A program made the position numbers and the translations under genes. DNA of 64,000 nucleotides, taken from Pseudomonas simiae (GTDB lineage: Bacteria; Pseudomonadota; Gammaproteobacteria; Pseudomonadales; Pseudomonadaceae). The notes under the pieces were generated by a model that made no database searches, was not told the origin of the DNA, and saw nothing but the letters and a program-made list of their open reading frames with translations. The stretch spans positions 92,795-156,794 of the forward strand of contig NZ_FOKB01000011.1 in the NCBI RefSeq assembly GCF_900111895.1. Direction: 5' to 3'. Position 1 is the first letter of the stretch. The number at the start of each line of letters is the position of its first letter. Shown here piece by piece: positions 8,956 through 17,842 of this stretch.

Positions 8956-9888
8956 TCAGTAACCGCGCTCGAAATCCACTTCCCCGCGCAGCGCTTGCTT
9001 GGCCTGATACGCCCGCAGGTTTTGCACAAACAGCTCGACCATCAACTCCGGCGACGTCGGCGCCGAGCTGTGGCCGGTCAGCAACAGGCCCCAGGCGGTC
9101 CAGAACGGATGGCGCTGCGGCAACGGCTCCTGACGGCAGACGTCGATCACCGCGCCCGCCAAATGGCCCTCTTTCAACGCCTCGACCAGGTCGGCATCCA
9201 CCACCGCCACCCCGCGCCCGACGTTGATGAACAAGCCGGTCGGCTTGAATTGCTTGAACAGCGCCGCGTCGTACAGATCATGGGTACTTGGCGTGTTGGG
9301 CAGCAGGTTGATCACGTAGTCCACCTCCCCCACCATCCGGCCCAACTGGTCGAGCCCGGCCACTTCGATAAACGGCGCCTGCTCGCGTGCGGTGCTGGCG
9401 ATGCCGTACAGCTTCACGCCGAACGGCACCAGGAACTCGGCCACACGTTGGCCGATATCGCCGGTACCGACGATCAGCGCCTTGCGCCCCGCCAGGCTCT
9501 GGCCCATGCGGTTGTCCCATTTGCGCTCGACCTGGCTGACCAGCCGCGCCAAGACCTCGCGCTCATGGCCGAGCATGTAGGTAAGGACAAACTCGGCCAT
9601 GACCTGGCCAAAGATGCCGACTGCACGGGTCAGGCGATAGTCACGGGGCAAGCCTTCAGCCAGCAACGGCGTGATGCCGGCCCAGGTCGATTGCAGCCAT
9701 TGCGGGCGATGGCCTTGGCGCAGCAGCGTCGCCAACAGGTCCGGCTGGCCCAGCCAGACCGGGCAATCGGCGGCCAGGCGCGACAGTTCGGCCGAGTCGC
9801 CGCTGGTCAGCACTTCAAGGTCCGGTGCCGCTTCGCCGAGCAATTGGGCGTAGAGCGGGTGATCCTGTTCAGCAATCAGAACACGCAT
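8956..9888 (-). CDS. D-2-hydroxyacid dehydrogenase (GhrA-like)
   Basis: The 310-residue protein has the NAD(P) Rossmann motif GTGDIGQ (141-147) and the catalytic triad of the family: Arg225 in NVGRG, Glu254 in CRQEP and His273 in GHSSAPTSP. It should reduce 2-oxo acids such as glyoxylate or hydroxypyruvate to 2-hydroxy acids, or the reverse. The SSAPTSP ending to the catalytic loop is typical of the GhrA-like branch. It is transcribed alone; substrate is inferred from family only. Confidence 0.85.
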   Translation of the reverse strand: MRVLIAEQDHPLYAQLLGEAAPDLEVLTSGDSAELSRLAADCPVWLGQPDLLATLLRQGHRPQWLQSTWAGITPLLAEGLPRDYRLTRAVGIFGQVMAEFVLTYMLGHEREVLARLVSQVERKWDNRMGQSLAGRKALIVGTGDIGQRVAEFLVPFGVKLYGIASTAREQAPFIEVAGLDQLGRMVGEVDYVINLLPNTPSTHDLYDAALFKQFKPTGLFINVGRGVAVVDADLVEALKEGHLAGAVIDVCRQEPLPQRHPFWTAWGLLLTGHSSAPTSPELMVELFVQNLRAYQAKQALRGEVDFERGY

Positions 9889-9995
9889 GCATAAAACCTT
9901 TCAAAAACAGTACGGACGGCCGCCCGCATCCTTACGGCCACCGCCCACTTATACGATTCCATTGAAGCAAGTGCCCCGGACGGAGCACCGGTCGA

Positions 9996-10289
9996 TCACA
10001 TCGGGTCGTTGCGGCGCAGCAGCTCTTCGGGCAAGTGTTCGATGTACTCGTCCTCGGGGGGCGGCATTTGCAGGTGGTAACCCTGCTTGTCGAGGTTTTC
10101 CAGCACCTGCACGATGTCTTCCTGTTGCAGCTTGCGCTCAGGCGTAAGCACCAGGTTGAACGCGTGTACCGGCTTGCCGAACACGCTGAGCAGGCCTTCA
10201 GGCACACGCTCAAGGGCGTCGCTTTTCAGGACATAAAGGTACATGCCGGCGCGTTTAGGGCTGCGGTAGATGGAGCAGATACGTTTCAA
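9996..10289 (-). CDS. ycgL: YcgL-domain protein
   Basis: The 97-residue protein begins MKRICSIYRSPKRAGMYLYV, the signature of the YcgL (UPF0745) family. The start is TTG at 10289, placed so that TTGA joins this start to the TGA stop of rnd (10286-10288), a 4-base overlap indicating translational coupling. GGAGA lies about 7 bases upstream, inside the end of rnd. YcgL is a small conserved protein of unknown biochemical role. Coupling to RNase D suggests a link to RNA processing. Confidence 0.9.
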   Translation of the reverse strand: MKRICSIYRSPKRAGMYLYVLKSDALERVPEGLLSVFGKPVHAFNLVLTPERKLQQEDIVQVLENLDKQGYHLQMPPPEDEYIEHLPEELLRRNDPM

Positions 10290-11419
10290 GGCTGTTCTCC
10301 GGCGGAGGCCAGGCTGTCGAGCAGCGCCTGGCCCATCAACTCGCGGCGCCAGCCACGCAACGAGTCTGGCAATTGATAAGGACCATCGGGATAGCCACTT
10401 TTGACCAGGGCTTCGAGGGTTTTCTTGCGTAGCATCAGTTCCGGCGCCATCTCCAGGCGTTCGGCTTCAGCCTGGCCAATCGCGCGCAGTTGCTTGATCA
10501 GTGCAGCGGCATCCACCGGCAACGGTTCGGCAACGGCGGGCGGCCATTGGTCCATCGGTACGCTGCCGGCACGCTTGATCAGGTCGAGCAGGAACTGGCC
10601 GTCCTGACGCACGGTACGCGGGTGCATGTCTTCGATCTTGCCCAGGGCGGCGAGGTTATCCGGCTGGGATTTGGCCAGGGGCCATAACGAGTGCTCACGA
10701 ATGATGCGGTTGCGCGGCAGGTCACGGGCGCGGGCCTGCTGCTCGCGCCAGGCGCACAGTTCACGCAGCACGGCGAGCTGGGCGCGCGACAGCTTCCACG
10801 CCAGCTTGGCGTCGCGGTACACCTCGTACGGGTCGACTTCGCGGCGCAGGTTGGCGACCAACTCCGCACCGTCTTCCAACACCCAGGCGTACTTGTCGTC
10901 CGACAGCTGCGGACGCAGACGCGTGTAGACCTCGGCCAAGTGCACCGCGTCTTCGGCGGCATAGCTGACTTGCGTCTCCGACAATGGCCGCTGCAGCCAG
11001 TCCGAACGGGTCTCGCCCTTGGGCAGCTCGATATCCAGCACGGCTTGCACCAGGCGCGAGTAGCCCATGGAGAAACCGAGGTTCAGATAGGCGGCGGCCA
11101 ATTGAGTGTCGAACAACGGCACTGGCAGGCTGCCGGTCAAGCGCAGCAACACTTCCAGGTCTTCACTGCAGGCATGTACCACCTTGATCACCGCCGGGTT
11201 CTCCAGCAAGGCGGCCAAGGGTTGCCAGTTGTCGATGGTCAGGGGATCGATCAGGTAAGCGCTTACGCCATCACCAATCTGGATCAGCCCGGCAATGGGA
11301 TAAAAGGTATCGACCCGCATGAATTCGGTGTCGAGGGCGACGAATGGCAACTGCTGCCATTCGGCGCAATGCTGGCCGAGGCTATCGTTGTCGCAGATCC
11401 AGTGAATATCGATGGCCAC
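10286..11419 (-). CDS. rnd: Ribonuclease D
   Basis: The 377-residue protein has the DEDDy 3'-5' exonuclease site: Asp30 and Glu32 in ALDTEFMR, Asp87 in CSEDLEV, and Tyr153/Asp157 in VSYAAEDAVH. HRDC-like helical domains follow. Length equals the family norm. GTG 11419 is chosen: GGGAGA lies about 5 bases upstream and the protein then begins AIDIHWICDND as in pseudomonad RNase D. An in-frame upstream extension lacks a ribosome site. It trims tRNA and other small RNA 3' ends. It forms a coupled pair with ycgL. Confidence 0.92.
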   Translation of the reverse strand: MAIDIHWICDNDSLGQHCAEWQQLPFVALDTEFMRVDTFYPIAGLIQIGDGVSAYLIDPLTIDNWQPLAALLENPAVIKVVHACSEDLEVLLRLTGSLPVPLFDTQLAAAYLNLGFSMGYSRLVQAVLDIELPKGETRSDWLQRPLSETQVSYAAEDAVHLAEVYTRLRPQLSDDKYAWVLEDGAELVANLRREVDPYEVYRDAKLAWKLSRAQLAVLRELCAWREQQARARDLPRNRIIREHSLWPLAKSQPDNLAALGKIEDMHPRTVRQDGQFLLDLIKRAGSVPMDQWPPAVAEPLPVDAAALIKQLRAIGQAEAERLEMAPELMLRKKTLEALVKSGYPDGPYQLPDSLRGWRRELMGQALLDSLASAGEQP

Positions 11420-11541
11420 ACGGCTCTCCCTTGAAGAATGGCGCGCAGTATATATCGCGAAAGGGGCTAGCGAGCATCCGCAGTGCACAGGCGACCATGA
11501 AAACTCAGACAAGAGATGAAGAATAGTCCGACAGGCGGGAG

Positions 11542-12141
11542 TTATCCTCTCTTACGTAACACGTAAACCCGCCACAGGCTTGAGCCCGGCATGAATTCCT
11601 GGTGATGCAGGACCTTGAAACCCGCCTGGCGGAACTCGTCCTCTACGGCGGTACGGGAATTGACCGAGACAATCACCGTGTCACGGCTGACCCGGTGGAA
11701 CTCGCGCAGCAGGGCCAATCGCCCTTCGCTGCTGGGCACATGGCGAAACAATTCCAGGCAGAAAATGCAATCCACCGCATTTGCCGACAACCCGATGGTA
11801 AACGCCGAGCCGTGGAAGGTCTTGACCCGCTTGAGCAGGGACGCCGGGTGGTGGGTGCGGGCGTGGTCGAGCATGCTCTGGGAGTTGTCGGACGCCAGGA
11901 TCACCCGGTTGATGTGTTCGGCCAGCACCGGCCAGAAGCGTCCCGAGCCACAGGCCAGGTCCAGCACCAACCCAGGCTCACCGGCGACTTTCAGCGCGTG
12001 GCGCACCAGCCACTCGTCGCGCCACGATGCCAGTCGCTGCCGCAGCCTTGGCGGGCGTGTATCGCCGCAGACCCTGGCGTGCTCGCGGTCACAGCGTTCG
12101 GCGTATTCAATCTCGATGGAGGATGGTGGTTGTGGCGACAT
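11542..12141 (-). CDS. Class I SAM-dependent methyltransferase
   Basis: The 199-residue protein has the motif I loop VLDLACGSGRFW (59-70), an acidic-strand motif near ILASDNS and a post-I motif around VDCIFCLELFRHVP. This matches a small Rossmann methyltransferase of the type-11 group. No substrate-recognition domain is visible. It stands between rnd and the polyamine-related glutamine-synthetase-like gene on the same strand with about 100-base gaps, so it is probably an independent unit. Substrate unknown. Confidence 0.8.
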   Translation of the reverse strand: MSPQPPSSIEIEYAERCDREHARVCGDTRPPRLRQRLASWRDEWLVRHALKVAGEPGLVLDLACGSGRFWPVLAEHINRVILASDNSQSMLDHARTHHPASLLKRVKTFHGSAFTIGLSANAVDCIFCLELFRHVPSSEGRLALLREFHRVSRDTVIVSVNSRTAVEDEFRQAGFKVLHHQEFMPGSSLWRVYVLRKRG

Positions 12142-12241
12142 CGCAGGCTCATGTGGCTGAAACGGTAGTGAACGACCTTGATTCGCAGCTTAACCACTGC
12201 GATGTCAAAAAAAGGTCGAAGCGTTCACCACCGCAGCCCGA

Positions 12242-13612
12242 TCACGCCTGATGCAGATACCAACGCCAGTCCTGCGCTCCCACCTCGCCCATGAACTGGC
12301 GGTATTCAGCGCGCTTGACCGCCAGGTACACGTCCAGGAATTCAGTGCCAAATGCTTCTCGCGCCCAGCTCGAACCTTCCAGGGCGCGTAACGTGGTGAG
12401 CCAGTCGGTAGGCAGCAACGCTGTGGCCTGGGCGTAGCCGTTGCCTTCTACTGGAGCGCCGGGGTCGCGCTGTTCGCGGATGCCGCGATGGATACCGGCC
12501 AGAATCGCAGCGGCGGCCAGATAGGGGTTGGCGTCGGCGCCGCAGATACGGTGTTCGATATGCCGGGAGTTCGCCGGCCCGCCCGGCACGCGCAGGCTGA
12601 CGGTGCGGTTGTCGACGCCCCAGGTGGCGGCCAGCGGCGCATAGCTGTTGGTCTGGAAGCGGCGGTAGGAGTTGGCGTTGGGGCAAAACATCAGCAGTGA
12701 ATCGAGCAAGGTGCTGAGCATGCCGCCCACCGCCTGGCGCAACAGCGGCGTGCCATCGGTGGCTTCGCTGGCGAACAGGTTATTGCCCTGGGCATCCGCC
12801 AGGCTCACGTGCATGTGCATGCCGGTGCCGGCCAGGTCGTCGAACGGCTTGGCCATGAAGCAGGCGGTCATCCCGTGTTGATGCGCCACGCCTTTGACCA
12901 GGCGCTTGTAGCGCACAGCTTCGTCCATGGCTTGCAGCGCGTCGGAGCGGTGCTCAAGGGTAATTTCCACCTGGCCCGGCGCGTACTCGGAAATCGCCGT
13001 GCGCGCCGGGATGCCCTGCAGTTTGCAGGCGCTGTAGAGGTCGGCGAGGAAGGGTTCGATCTGCTCCAATTCGCGCAGGCCGTAAACCTGGGTCGAACGT
13101 GGGCGGCCGCCGTCCACATCCCGCGCCGGTTGCGGGCGGCCGTTGCTGTCGGGCTTCTGGTCGAGCAGATAGAACTCCAGCTCCGCCGCCATCACCGGGT
13201 AATAACCGTCGGCCTTGAGCGCGTCGATCACCTTGGCCAGCAAATGCCGGGGATCGGCGACGGTGGCGGGCAGGCCTTCAGTCAGGTGCATGCTGACTTG
13301 CACGGCCGCCGTCGGAATCAGGCGCCACGGCATGCGCTGCAAACTGCCGCTGATCGGGTAGGCGCGGCAGTCGATATCGCCCACCTCCCACACCAGACCG
13401 GAGTTTTCCACGTCGTCGCCATTGATGGTCAGGCCAAGGATGGTGCTGGGCAAAGGCCGGCCACTTTCGTATACCGCCAGCAACTCATCGCGGTGCAGCA
13501 ACTTGCCGCGTGGCACGCCATTGTTGTCGAGGATAAACAGCTCGAACATCTCGATGTCCGGGTTTTGCTCAAGGAAGGATTGGGCTTCGTGCAGGCAGGC
13601 AAAAACACTCAT
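12242..13612 (-). CDS. Glutamine-synthetase-family enzyme, gamma-glutamylpolyamine synthetase type
   Basis: The 456-residue protein is a type-I GS fold: an N-terminal beta-grasp (ELFILDNNGVPRGKLL) and a catalytic barrel with AELEFYLL, ISEYAPGQVEITL, GTGMHMHVS, NSYRRFQTNSYAP and NRTVSLRVP, followed by EHRICGADANPYLA. The subgroup resembles PuuA/Spu enzymes, which ATP-dependently glutamylate putrescine or other amines as the first step of polyamine breakdown. Several in-frame ATGs exist. ATG 13612 is chosen because TGAGA lies 6 bases upstream; 13618 is an alternative. It stands alone, without puuBCD-type neighbours, so the amine substrate is uncertain. Confidence 0.85.
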   Translation of the reverse strand: MSVFACLHEAQSFLEQNPDIEMFELFILDNNGVPRGKLLHRDELLAVYESGRPLPSTILGLTINGDDVENSGLVWEVGDIDCRAYPISGSLQRMPWRLIPTAAVQVSMHLTEGLPATVADPRHLLAKVIDALKADGYYPVMAAELEFYLLDQKPDSNGRPQPARDVDGGRPRSTQVYGLRELEQIEPFLADLYSACKLQGIPARTAISEYAPGQVEITLEHRSDALQAMDEAVRYKRLVKGVAHQHGMTACFMAKPFDDLAGTGMHMHVSLADAQGNNLFASEATDGTPLLRQAVGGMLSTLLDSLLMFCPNANSYRRFQTNSYAPLAATWGVDNRTVSLRVPGGPANSRHIEHRICGADANPYLAAAAILAGIHRGIREQRDPGAPVEGNGYAQATALLPTDWLTTLRALEGSSWAREAFGTEFLDVYLAVKRAEYRQFMGEVGAQDWRWYLHQA

Positions 13613-13955
13613 GGGCATTCTCATACGTAGGGGGCCGGCAGGCGCGCAGGTGCGCGCCATCGAGGGGATGGATCAACGTAGGAATACGGTATCTGGTGGG
13701 CGTGCGTGTCGGCAGTGGAACAAGGCCCAGAACGCGAGATCGGACGGCAGTGTCGCGGTGTGTGTGTCGGAGGAGCCGTCCATGCGGGAATCACAGTGCT
13801 AGAGATAACCGCCAGCGTCACACGCCTGCACAGGTGATTAAATTCAGGGTTGACGGAGTTTGGTTGCAACTTGGCTAAACATTCGCCACACCTTGCCACG
13901 TCGCCCAACGCTGGAAATAATGAGCCCCCCGCCCAAGCCCCAAGGACTCGACCGC
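13613..13955. other. Intergenic region between divergent genes
   Basis: This stretch separates the GS-like gene from the PheC-like gene. It should hold both promoters, but I cannot place a convincing -35/-10 pair or a strong inverted repeat. Open frames here have no coding character. Confidence 0.4.
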
Positions 13956-14729
13956 ATGAAAGCGCCTTTCGCCCTCTGTGTACTGGCAAGTTTGGCAACC
14001 AGCGCCCTGGCGGACACCACGCCTTCGCACCTTGACCAGGTGTTGCAGCGCGGCACGCTGACCGTGTGTACCACCGGCGACTACAAGCCCTACACCTCGC
14101 TGCGCGCCGATGGCAGCTATGAAGGCATCGACATCACCATGGCCGAGTCCCTGGCCAAGAGCCTCAACGCAAAAATCCAATGGGTGCCCACCACCTGGAA
14201 AACCCTGATGCCGGACTTTCTGGCCCAGCGCTGTGACATTGCCGTGGGCGGGATTTCGGTGTCGCTGGAGCGCCAGAAAAAAGCCTTCTTCAGCCAATCC
14301 CTGGGCGTCGACGGCAAGATCCCGTTGGTCCGCTGTGCCGACGTGCAGCGTTACCAGACCGTCGACCAGATCAACCAGCCCCAGGTACGCGTGATCGAAC
14401 CGGCCGGCGGCACCAATGAAGTGTTCGCCCGCGCCCACTTGGGCCAGGCGCAGATCCGCCTGCATGACAACGTGACCATCTTCGACGAACTGCTGGCGGG
14501 CAAGGCCGATGTGATGATCACCGACGCCAGCGAGGCGCGTTACCAGCAAAAGCTCAAGCCAGGGCTGTGTGCGGTCAACCCCGAGCGGCAGATGCAGTAC
14601 AGCGAAAAAGCCTTCTTGTTGCCGCGTGATGATGTGGCCTGGAAAAACTACGTCGACCAATGGCTGCACCTGAGCCAGGCCACGGGAGCCTATGACGCTA
14701 TCGTCAGCCAGTGGCTGGCCACGCCTTGA
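13956..14729 (+). CDS. pheC: Periplasmic cyclohexadienyl dehydratase-like / amino-acid-binding protein
   Basis: The 257-residue protein has a signal peptide (ending ALA) and a type-2 solute-binding fold. It aligns by eye with P. aeruginosa PheC over its whole length: TTGDYKPY, VPTTWKTLMPDF, GISVSLERQ, PAGGTNEVFARAHL, HDNVTIFDELL, KADVMITDASEAR, EKAFLLPRD, YVDQWLH. PheC is a binding-protein-derived enzyme that turns prephenate/arogenate into phenylpyruvate/phenylalanine, and the glutamate of the GGTNE segment is retained. ATG 13956 follows AAGGA; an in-frame upstream ATG lacks one. A plain binding-protein role remains possible. Confidence 0.75.
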   Translation: MKAPFALCVLASLATSALADTTPSHLDQVLQRGTLTVCTTGDYKPYTSLRADGSYEGIDITMAESLAKSLNAKIQWVPTTWKTLMPDFLAQRCDIAVGGISVSLERQKKAFFSQSLGVDGKIPLVRCADVQRYQTVDQINQPQVRVIEPAGGTNEVFARAHLGQAQIRLHDNVTIFDELLAGKADVMITDASEARYQQKLKPGLCAVNPERQMQYSEKAFLLPRDDVAWKNYVDQWLHLSQATGAYDAIVSQWLATP

Positions 14730-15570
14730 TCAATGCCACAAACGCACGGCACGCGGCACTGCGATAGGCGCCCTTGCGGCTCAGCAGTGCCACGGTGCGT
14801 TGGGGCAACGCCGGGCTGATTGCCACCGCGTTTAACCCTGGCTGGGCCTGGGCGATTGCGCTGGGCAGGAGGGTCGCCAGCGCCGTGCTGCGCACGATTT
14901 CGATGATCGCGCTGATGGAGTTGGCCTCCATTGCAATCACAGGGTTTATCCCTTGGGTACGACAGTAGTCATCGATGTAGCGCCGGGTCGCAAAGCCCTG
15001 GTTCAACAACACCAGTGGTTGCGTCAGCCACTGCCGGCTGTCCAACCCCGGATGGTTTGCGCCGACCACCCCACTCAGCGTTTCCACAAACAGCCCTTCG
15101 CACTCGATGTCCGGCAGATGCTCGCCGGTAAAACCAATGCCGATATCCAGCGCGTCTTCCGCCAGGGCGGTTTCCATGCGGTCCTGGGTCAACTCCTCGA
15201 TGCTGACCGTAATCCCCGGATGCCGCTGGTTGAACTGGGCCAGCAACGGCCCGACCAGGTAGGCGGTAAACGTCGGCGTCATTGCCAGGCGCAGGTTGCC
15301 CCGGCTCAAGTCCTGCACGTCATGCATGGCACGGGTGCCGGCCTGCAGGTCCTGCAAGGCCAGTCGCGCAAAACGGACATAGGTCTCGCCGGCATCGGTC
15401 AGGCGGACACTGCGCCCGGAGCGGTCCAGCAGCGGTGCACCCAGGGTGTCTTCCAACTGCTTGATCTGCTGCGACAAGGTCGGCTGTGACACATGCAGCG
15501 CCTCGGCGGCGCGGGTGAAGTTGCGGTGTTCGGCCACCGCCAGCAGGTAACGGATATGGCGCAGCAGCAT
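14704..15570 (-). CDS. cynR: LysR-type regulator CynR of the cyanate genes
   Basis: The 288-residue protein starts MLLRHIRYLLAVAEHRNFTR with the LysR winged HTH (residues 1-60, SQPTLSQQIKQLE). It matches E. coli CynR through the inducer domain (LRLAMTPTFTAYLVGPLLAQF, MEANSISAIIEIVRSTALATLLP). It is divergent from cynT with 112 bases between, the standard arrangement for a cyanate-responsive activator that represses itself. Its 3' end overlaps the converging pheC-like gene by 26 bases. ATG 15570 is used; a TTG 12 bases upstream is less likely. Confidence 0.88.
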   Translation of the reverse strand: MLLRHIRYLLAVAEHRNFTRAAEALHVSQPTLSQQIKQLEDTLGAPLLDRSGRSVRLTDAGETYVRFARLALQDLQAGTRAMHDVQDLSRGNLRLAMTPTFTAYLVGPLLAQFNQRHPGITVSIEELTQDRMETALAEDALDIGIGFTGEHLPDIECEGLFVETLSGVVGANHPGLDSRQWLTQPLVLLNQGFATRRYIDDYCRTQGINPVIAMEANSISAIIEIVRSTALATLLPSAIAQAQPGLNAVAISPALPQRTVALLSRKGAYRSAACRAFVALIKAWPATG

Positions 15571-15582
15571 CGAAGCCCCCAA

Positions 15583-15601
15583 CTATAGGCATGACCAATA
15601 G
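15583..15601. promoter_or_regulatory. Candidate CynR operator (T-N11-A palindrome)
   Basis: CTATAGGCATGACCAATAG has matching ends CTAT/ATAG around 11 bases, the core form of LysR binding sites. It lies 13 bases upstream of the cynR start and about 80 bases before cynT, where a CynR site controlling both genes would be expected. Confidence 0.5.
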
Positions 15602-15682
15602 CAACCATCATAAACCGGTCTTGGACGCTATAACTTAAAACTTCCATCCTTGCCCCCATCAGCGACGCAAGGAGAACCTCCC

Positions 15683-16315
15683 ATGCAACATCTCATCGAC
15701 GGCTTCCGTAAATTCCAGGCCGAAGCCTTTGGCCAACGCAGCGACTTGTTCAAGCACCTGGCCACCACCCAAACCCCCGGCACGCTGTTTGTGTCCTGCT
15801 CTGACAGCCGCGTCGTCCCCGAGCTGCTGACCCAGCAGGAACCGGGCGACCTGTTCGTGATCCGCAATGCGGGCAATATCGTGCCGTCCTACGGCCCGGA
15901 GCCAGGCGGCGTATCGGCCACCGTCGAATACGCGGTGGCGGTACTGGGGGTCAGTGACATTGTGATCTGCGGCCATTCCGACTGCGGCGCGATGACTGCC
16001 ATCTCCACCTGCAAATGCCTGGACCATCTGCCCGCCGTGGCCAATTGGCTGCGCCACGCCGAGTCGGCCAAGGTGATCAACGCCGCCCGCCAGCACGCAT
16101 CGGACGCCGCCCGCCTGGATTCACTGGTGCGTGAAAACGTGATCGCCCAATTGGCCAATCTCAAAACCCACCCTTGCGTCGCCCTGGGCCTGGAACAAGG
16201 CCGGCTGAGGTTGCACGGCTGGGTGTACGACATCGAAACCGGCGCCATCGACGCCCTGGACAGCCGCAGCGGGCACTTCGTTTCGCTGCTCGGCCAGCCC
16301 ACTCACGCTGCCTGA
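15683..16315 (+). CDS. cynT: Beta-carbonic anhydrase of the cyanate operon
   Basis: The 210-residue beta-class enzyme has zinc ligands Cys39 (CSDSR, with the Asp41-Arg43 dyad), His98 and Cys101 (GHSDCGAM). It hydrates CO2 to bicarbonate, which CynS consumes together with cyanate. Without CynT, bicarbonate is lost by CO2 diffusion during cyanate breakdown. ATG 15683 is preceded by AAGGAG; an in-frame upstream start at 15650 lacks one. It is first in the cynT-cynS operon, 30 bases before cynS. Confidence 0.93.
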   Translation: MQHLIDGFRKFQAEAFGQRSDLFKHLATTQTPGTLFVSCSDSRVVPELLTQQEPGDLFVIRNAGNIVPSYGPEPGGVSATVEYAVAVLGVSDIVICGHSDCGAMTAISTCKCLDHLPAVANWLRHAESAKVINAARQHASDAARLDSLVRENVIAQLANLKTHPCVALGLEQGRLRLHGWVYDIETGAIDALDSRSGHFVSLLGQPTHAA

Positions 16316-16345
16316 TCCCCCTTTTCCAACCCAGAGGACCTCACC

Positions 16346-16816
16346 ATGTTGCAATCCAACTTCTCACAAACCCCACGCCTGGCCCTGGCCGATACCGTTA
16401 TCGACCTCAAGGCACGCAAGAACCTGTCCTGGCAGGACCTCACCGACGGCACCGGGCTGAGCCTGGCGTTCGTCACCGCCGCCCTGCTCGGCCAGCACCC
16501 GCTGCCCAAGGAGGCTGCAGACGTGGTCTGCGACAAGCTCGGCCTGGACCAGGATGCCAGCCGACTGCTGCAAAGCGTGCCCCTGCGCGGCAGCTTTCCC
16601 GGCGGCGTGCCAACGGACCCGACGATGTACCGCTTCTACGAAATGCTCCAGGTCTACGGCTCCACCCTCAAGGCACTGGTGCATGAGCAATTTGGCGACG
16701 GCATCATCAGTGCAATCAACTTCAAGCTGGACATCAAGAAGGTCGAGGACCCGGACGGCGGCTCCCGCGCGGTAATCACCCTGGACGGCAAGTACCTGCC
16801 GACCAAACCCTTCTGA
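16346..16816 (+). CDS. cynS: Cyanate hydratase (cyanase)
   Basis: The protein is exactly 156 residues, as in E. coli. The catalytic residues fall at their known positions: Arg96 and Glu99 in MYRFYEML, and Ser122 in GIISAINF. An N-terminal helical DNA-binding-like domain is followed by the C-terminal decamer domain. The enzyme turns cyanate and bicarbonate into ammonia and CO2 in the cytoplasm, detoxifying cyanate and releasing nitrogen. AGAGGA precedes ATG 16346. It is second in the operon. Confidence 0.97.
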   Translation: MLQSNFSQTPRLALADTVIDLKARKNLSWQDLTDGTGLSLAFVTAALLGQHPLPKEAADVVCDKLGLDQDASRLLQSVPLRGSFPGGVPTDPTMYRFYEMLQVYGSTLKALVHEQFGDGIISAINFKLDIKKVEDPDGGSRAVITLDGKYLPTKPF

Positions 16817-16870
16817 GTCGCCCGCGACCGTCTACGCTCTTGTCACATCAACAAGAACGAGGGACGGGTA

Positions 16871-17710
16871 ATGAAGGTATTGTTCCGACTCACCTGGCTG
16901 CTGCTGTTGTGTTTCAGCCAGGTGCACGCCACAACGACTCAGGATGAAGACGCCAAGGCGGCCAAGGCGCTGCTGGAAAAAGCCTTGGCCTACTACCACA
17001 GCAATGGCGACAAAGCGTTTGCCGCCTTCAGCCGACAGGGCGAATTCATCGACCACGACCGCTATGTGTTCGTGGTCGACACCCAAGGCGTGCTGCTGGC
17101 CAGCGGTGGCCCCTCCTCCGCCTTGATCGGCCGTGATGTGTCCGAAGTGCTGGGGCCGGATTTGCGCCAATCCTTCAAGGATGCGCTCAAGGTGTCGGAA
17201 GATCAGGGCATCCAGCAGGCCGACTATCGCTGGCAGAATTGGAACGATGGCAAGGTTGAACACAAGCATGTGTTCTATCAGCGCGTGGGCGAACGCATCC
17301 TCGCGGTAGGTTATTACCTGCCAAGGGCCACGCCGGAACAGGCCCGGGCCCTGCGCGACAAGGCCGCGACGGCCTTGCTCAAGGATGAAACCGGCACGCT
17401 CAAGGCGATCAACTCACTGCAGGGCGGTTTCCTGCAGGATGACCTCTATGTGTTCGTGGTGGATCTCGATACCCAGCGCTATGTGGCCCATGGCACCAAC
17501 CTGCGCCTGGTCAACACCGACTTCAGCAAGATCAAGGACCCGGACGGCAAGCCGGTGGGCGAGCCGATCCTCAAGTTGATGGCCGAGCAGCACCAGGGCG
17601 AATACACATACCGCTGGAAAAATCCGGTCACCGACAAGGTCGAGAACAAGCATGCGTATATGCGCAAGGCCGGGCATTTCATGGTGGCGGTCGGGTATTA
17701 CAGTCCGTAA
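16871..17710 (+). CDS. Periplasmic double-Cache sensor-domain protein of the cyn cluster
   Basis: The 279-residue protein has a signal peptide (about 1-20, ending VHA) and two tandem Cache_2-like domains. Domain one (about 23-150) has RYVFVVDTQGVLLASGG and ends ERILAVGYYLP. Domain two (about 160-279) has LYVFVVDLDTQRYVAHG and ends HFMVAVGYYSP. No transmembrane anchor or output domain follows, so it is probably a soluble periplasmic binder of a small ligand. It begins 54 bases after cynS on the same strand and may be co-transcribed, which suggests a link to cyanate or a related small molecule, but this is inference. Confidence 0.75.
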   Translation: MKVLFRLTWLLLLCFSQVHATTTQDEDAKAAKALLEKALAYYHSNGDKAFAAFSRQGEFIDHDRYVFVVDTQGVLLASGGPSSALIGRDVSEVLGPDLRQSFKDALKVSEDQGIQQADYRWQNWNDGKVEHKHVFYQRVGERILAVGYYLPRATPEQARALRDKAATALLKDETGTLKAINSLQGGFLQDDLYVFVVDLDTQRYVAHGTNLRLVNTDFSKIKDPDGKPVGEPILKLMAEQHQGEYTYRWKNPVTDKVENKHAYMRKAGHFMVAVGYYSP

Positions 17711-17734
17711 TAAGGAGTGCAATGCTATTCATTG

Positions 17735-17815
17735 CAAGAGCTGGCTTGCCTGCGATGGCGGTTCATCAGTTACAGAGGTACTAACTGCCCCACCACCATC
17801 GCAGGCAAACCAGCG
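17735..17815. repeat. REP-like inverted repeat
   Basis: AGAGCTGGCTTGCCTGCGAT at the left and ATCGCAGGCAAACCAGC at the right form an imperfect palindrome with a variable centre. This is a second REP subtype (GCTGGCTTGCCTGCGATGG) of this genome. It lies between the Cache gene and the converging MFS gene. Confidence 0.75.
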
Positions 17816-17842
17816 CCCGCCTTTGAATCTTCAGGGTGTCCG

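Noticed and set aside
13621..13998. Minus-strand frame between the GS-like and PheC-like genes
   Set aside because: It has no ribosome site or protein-like pattern and runs into the start of the PheC-like gene.
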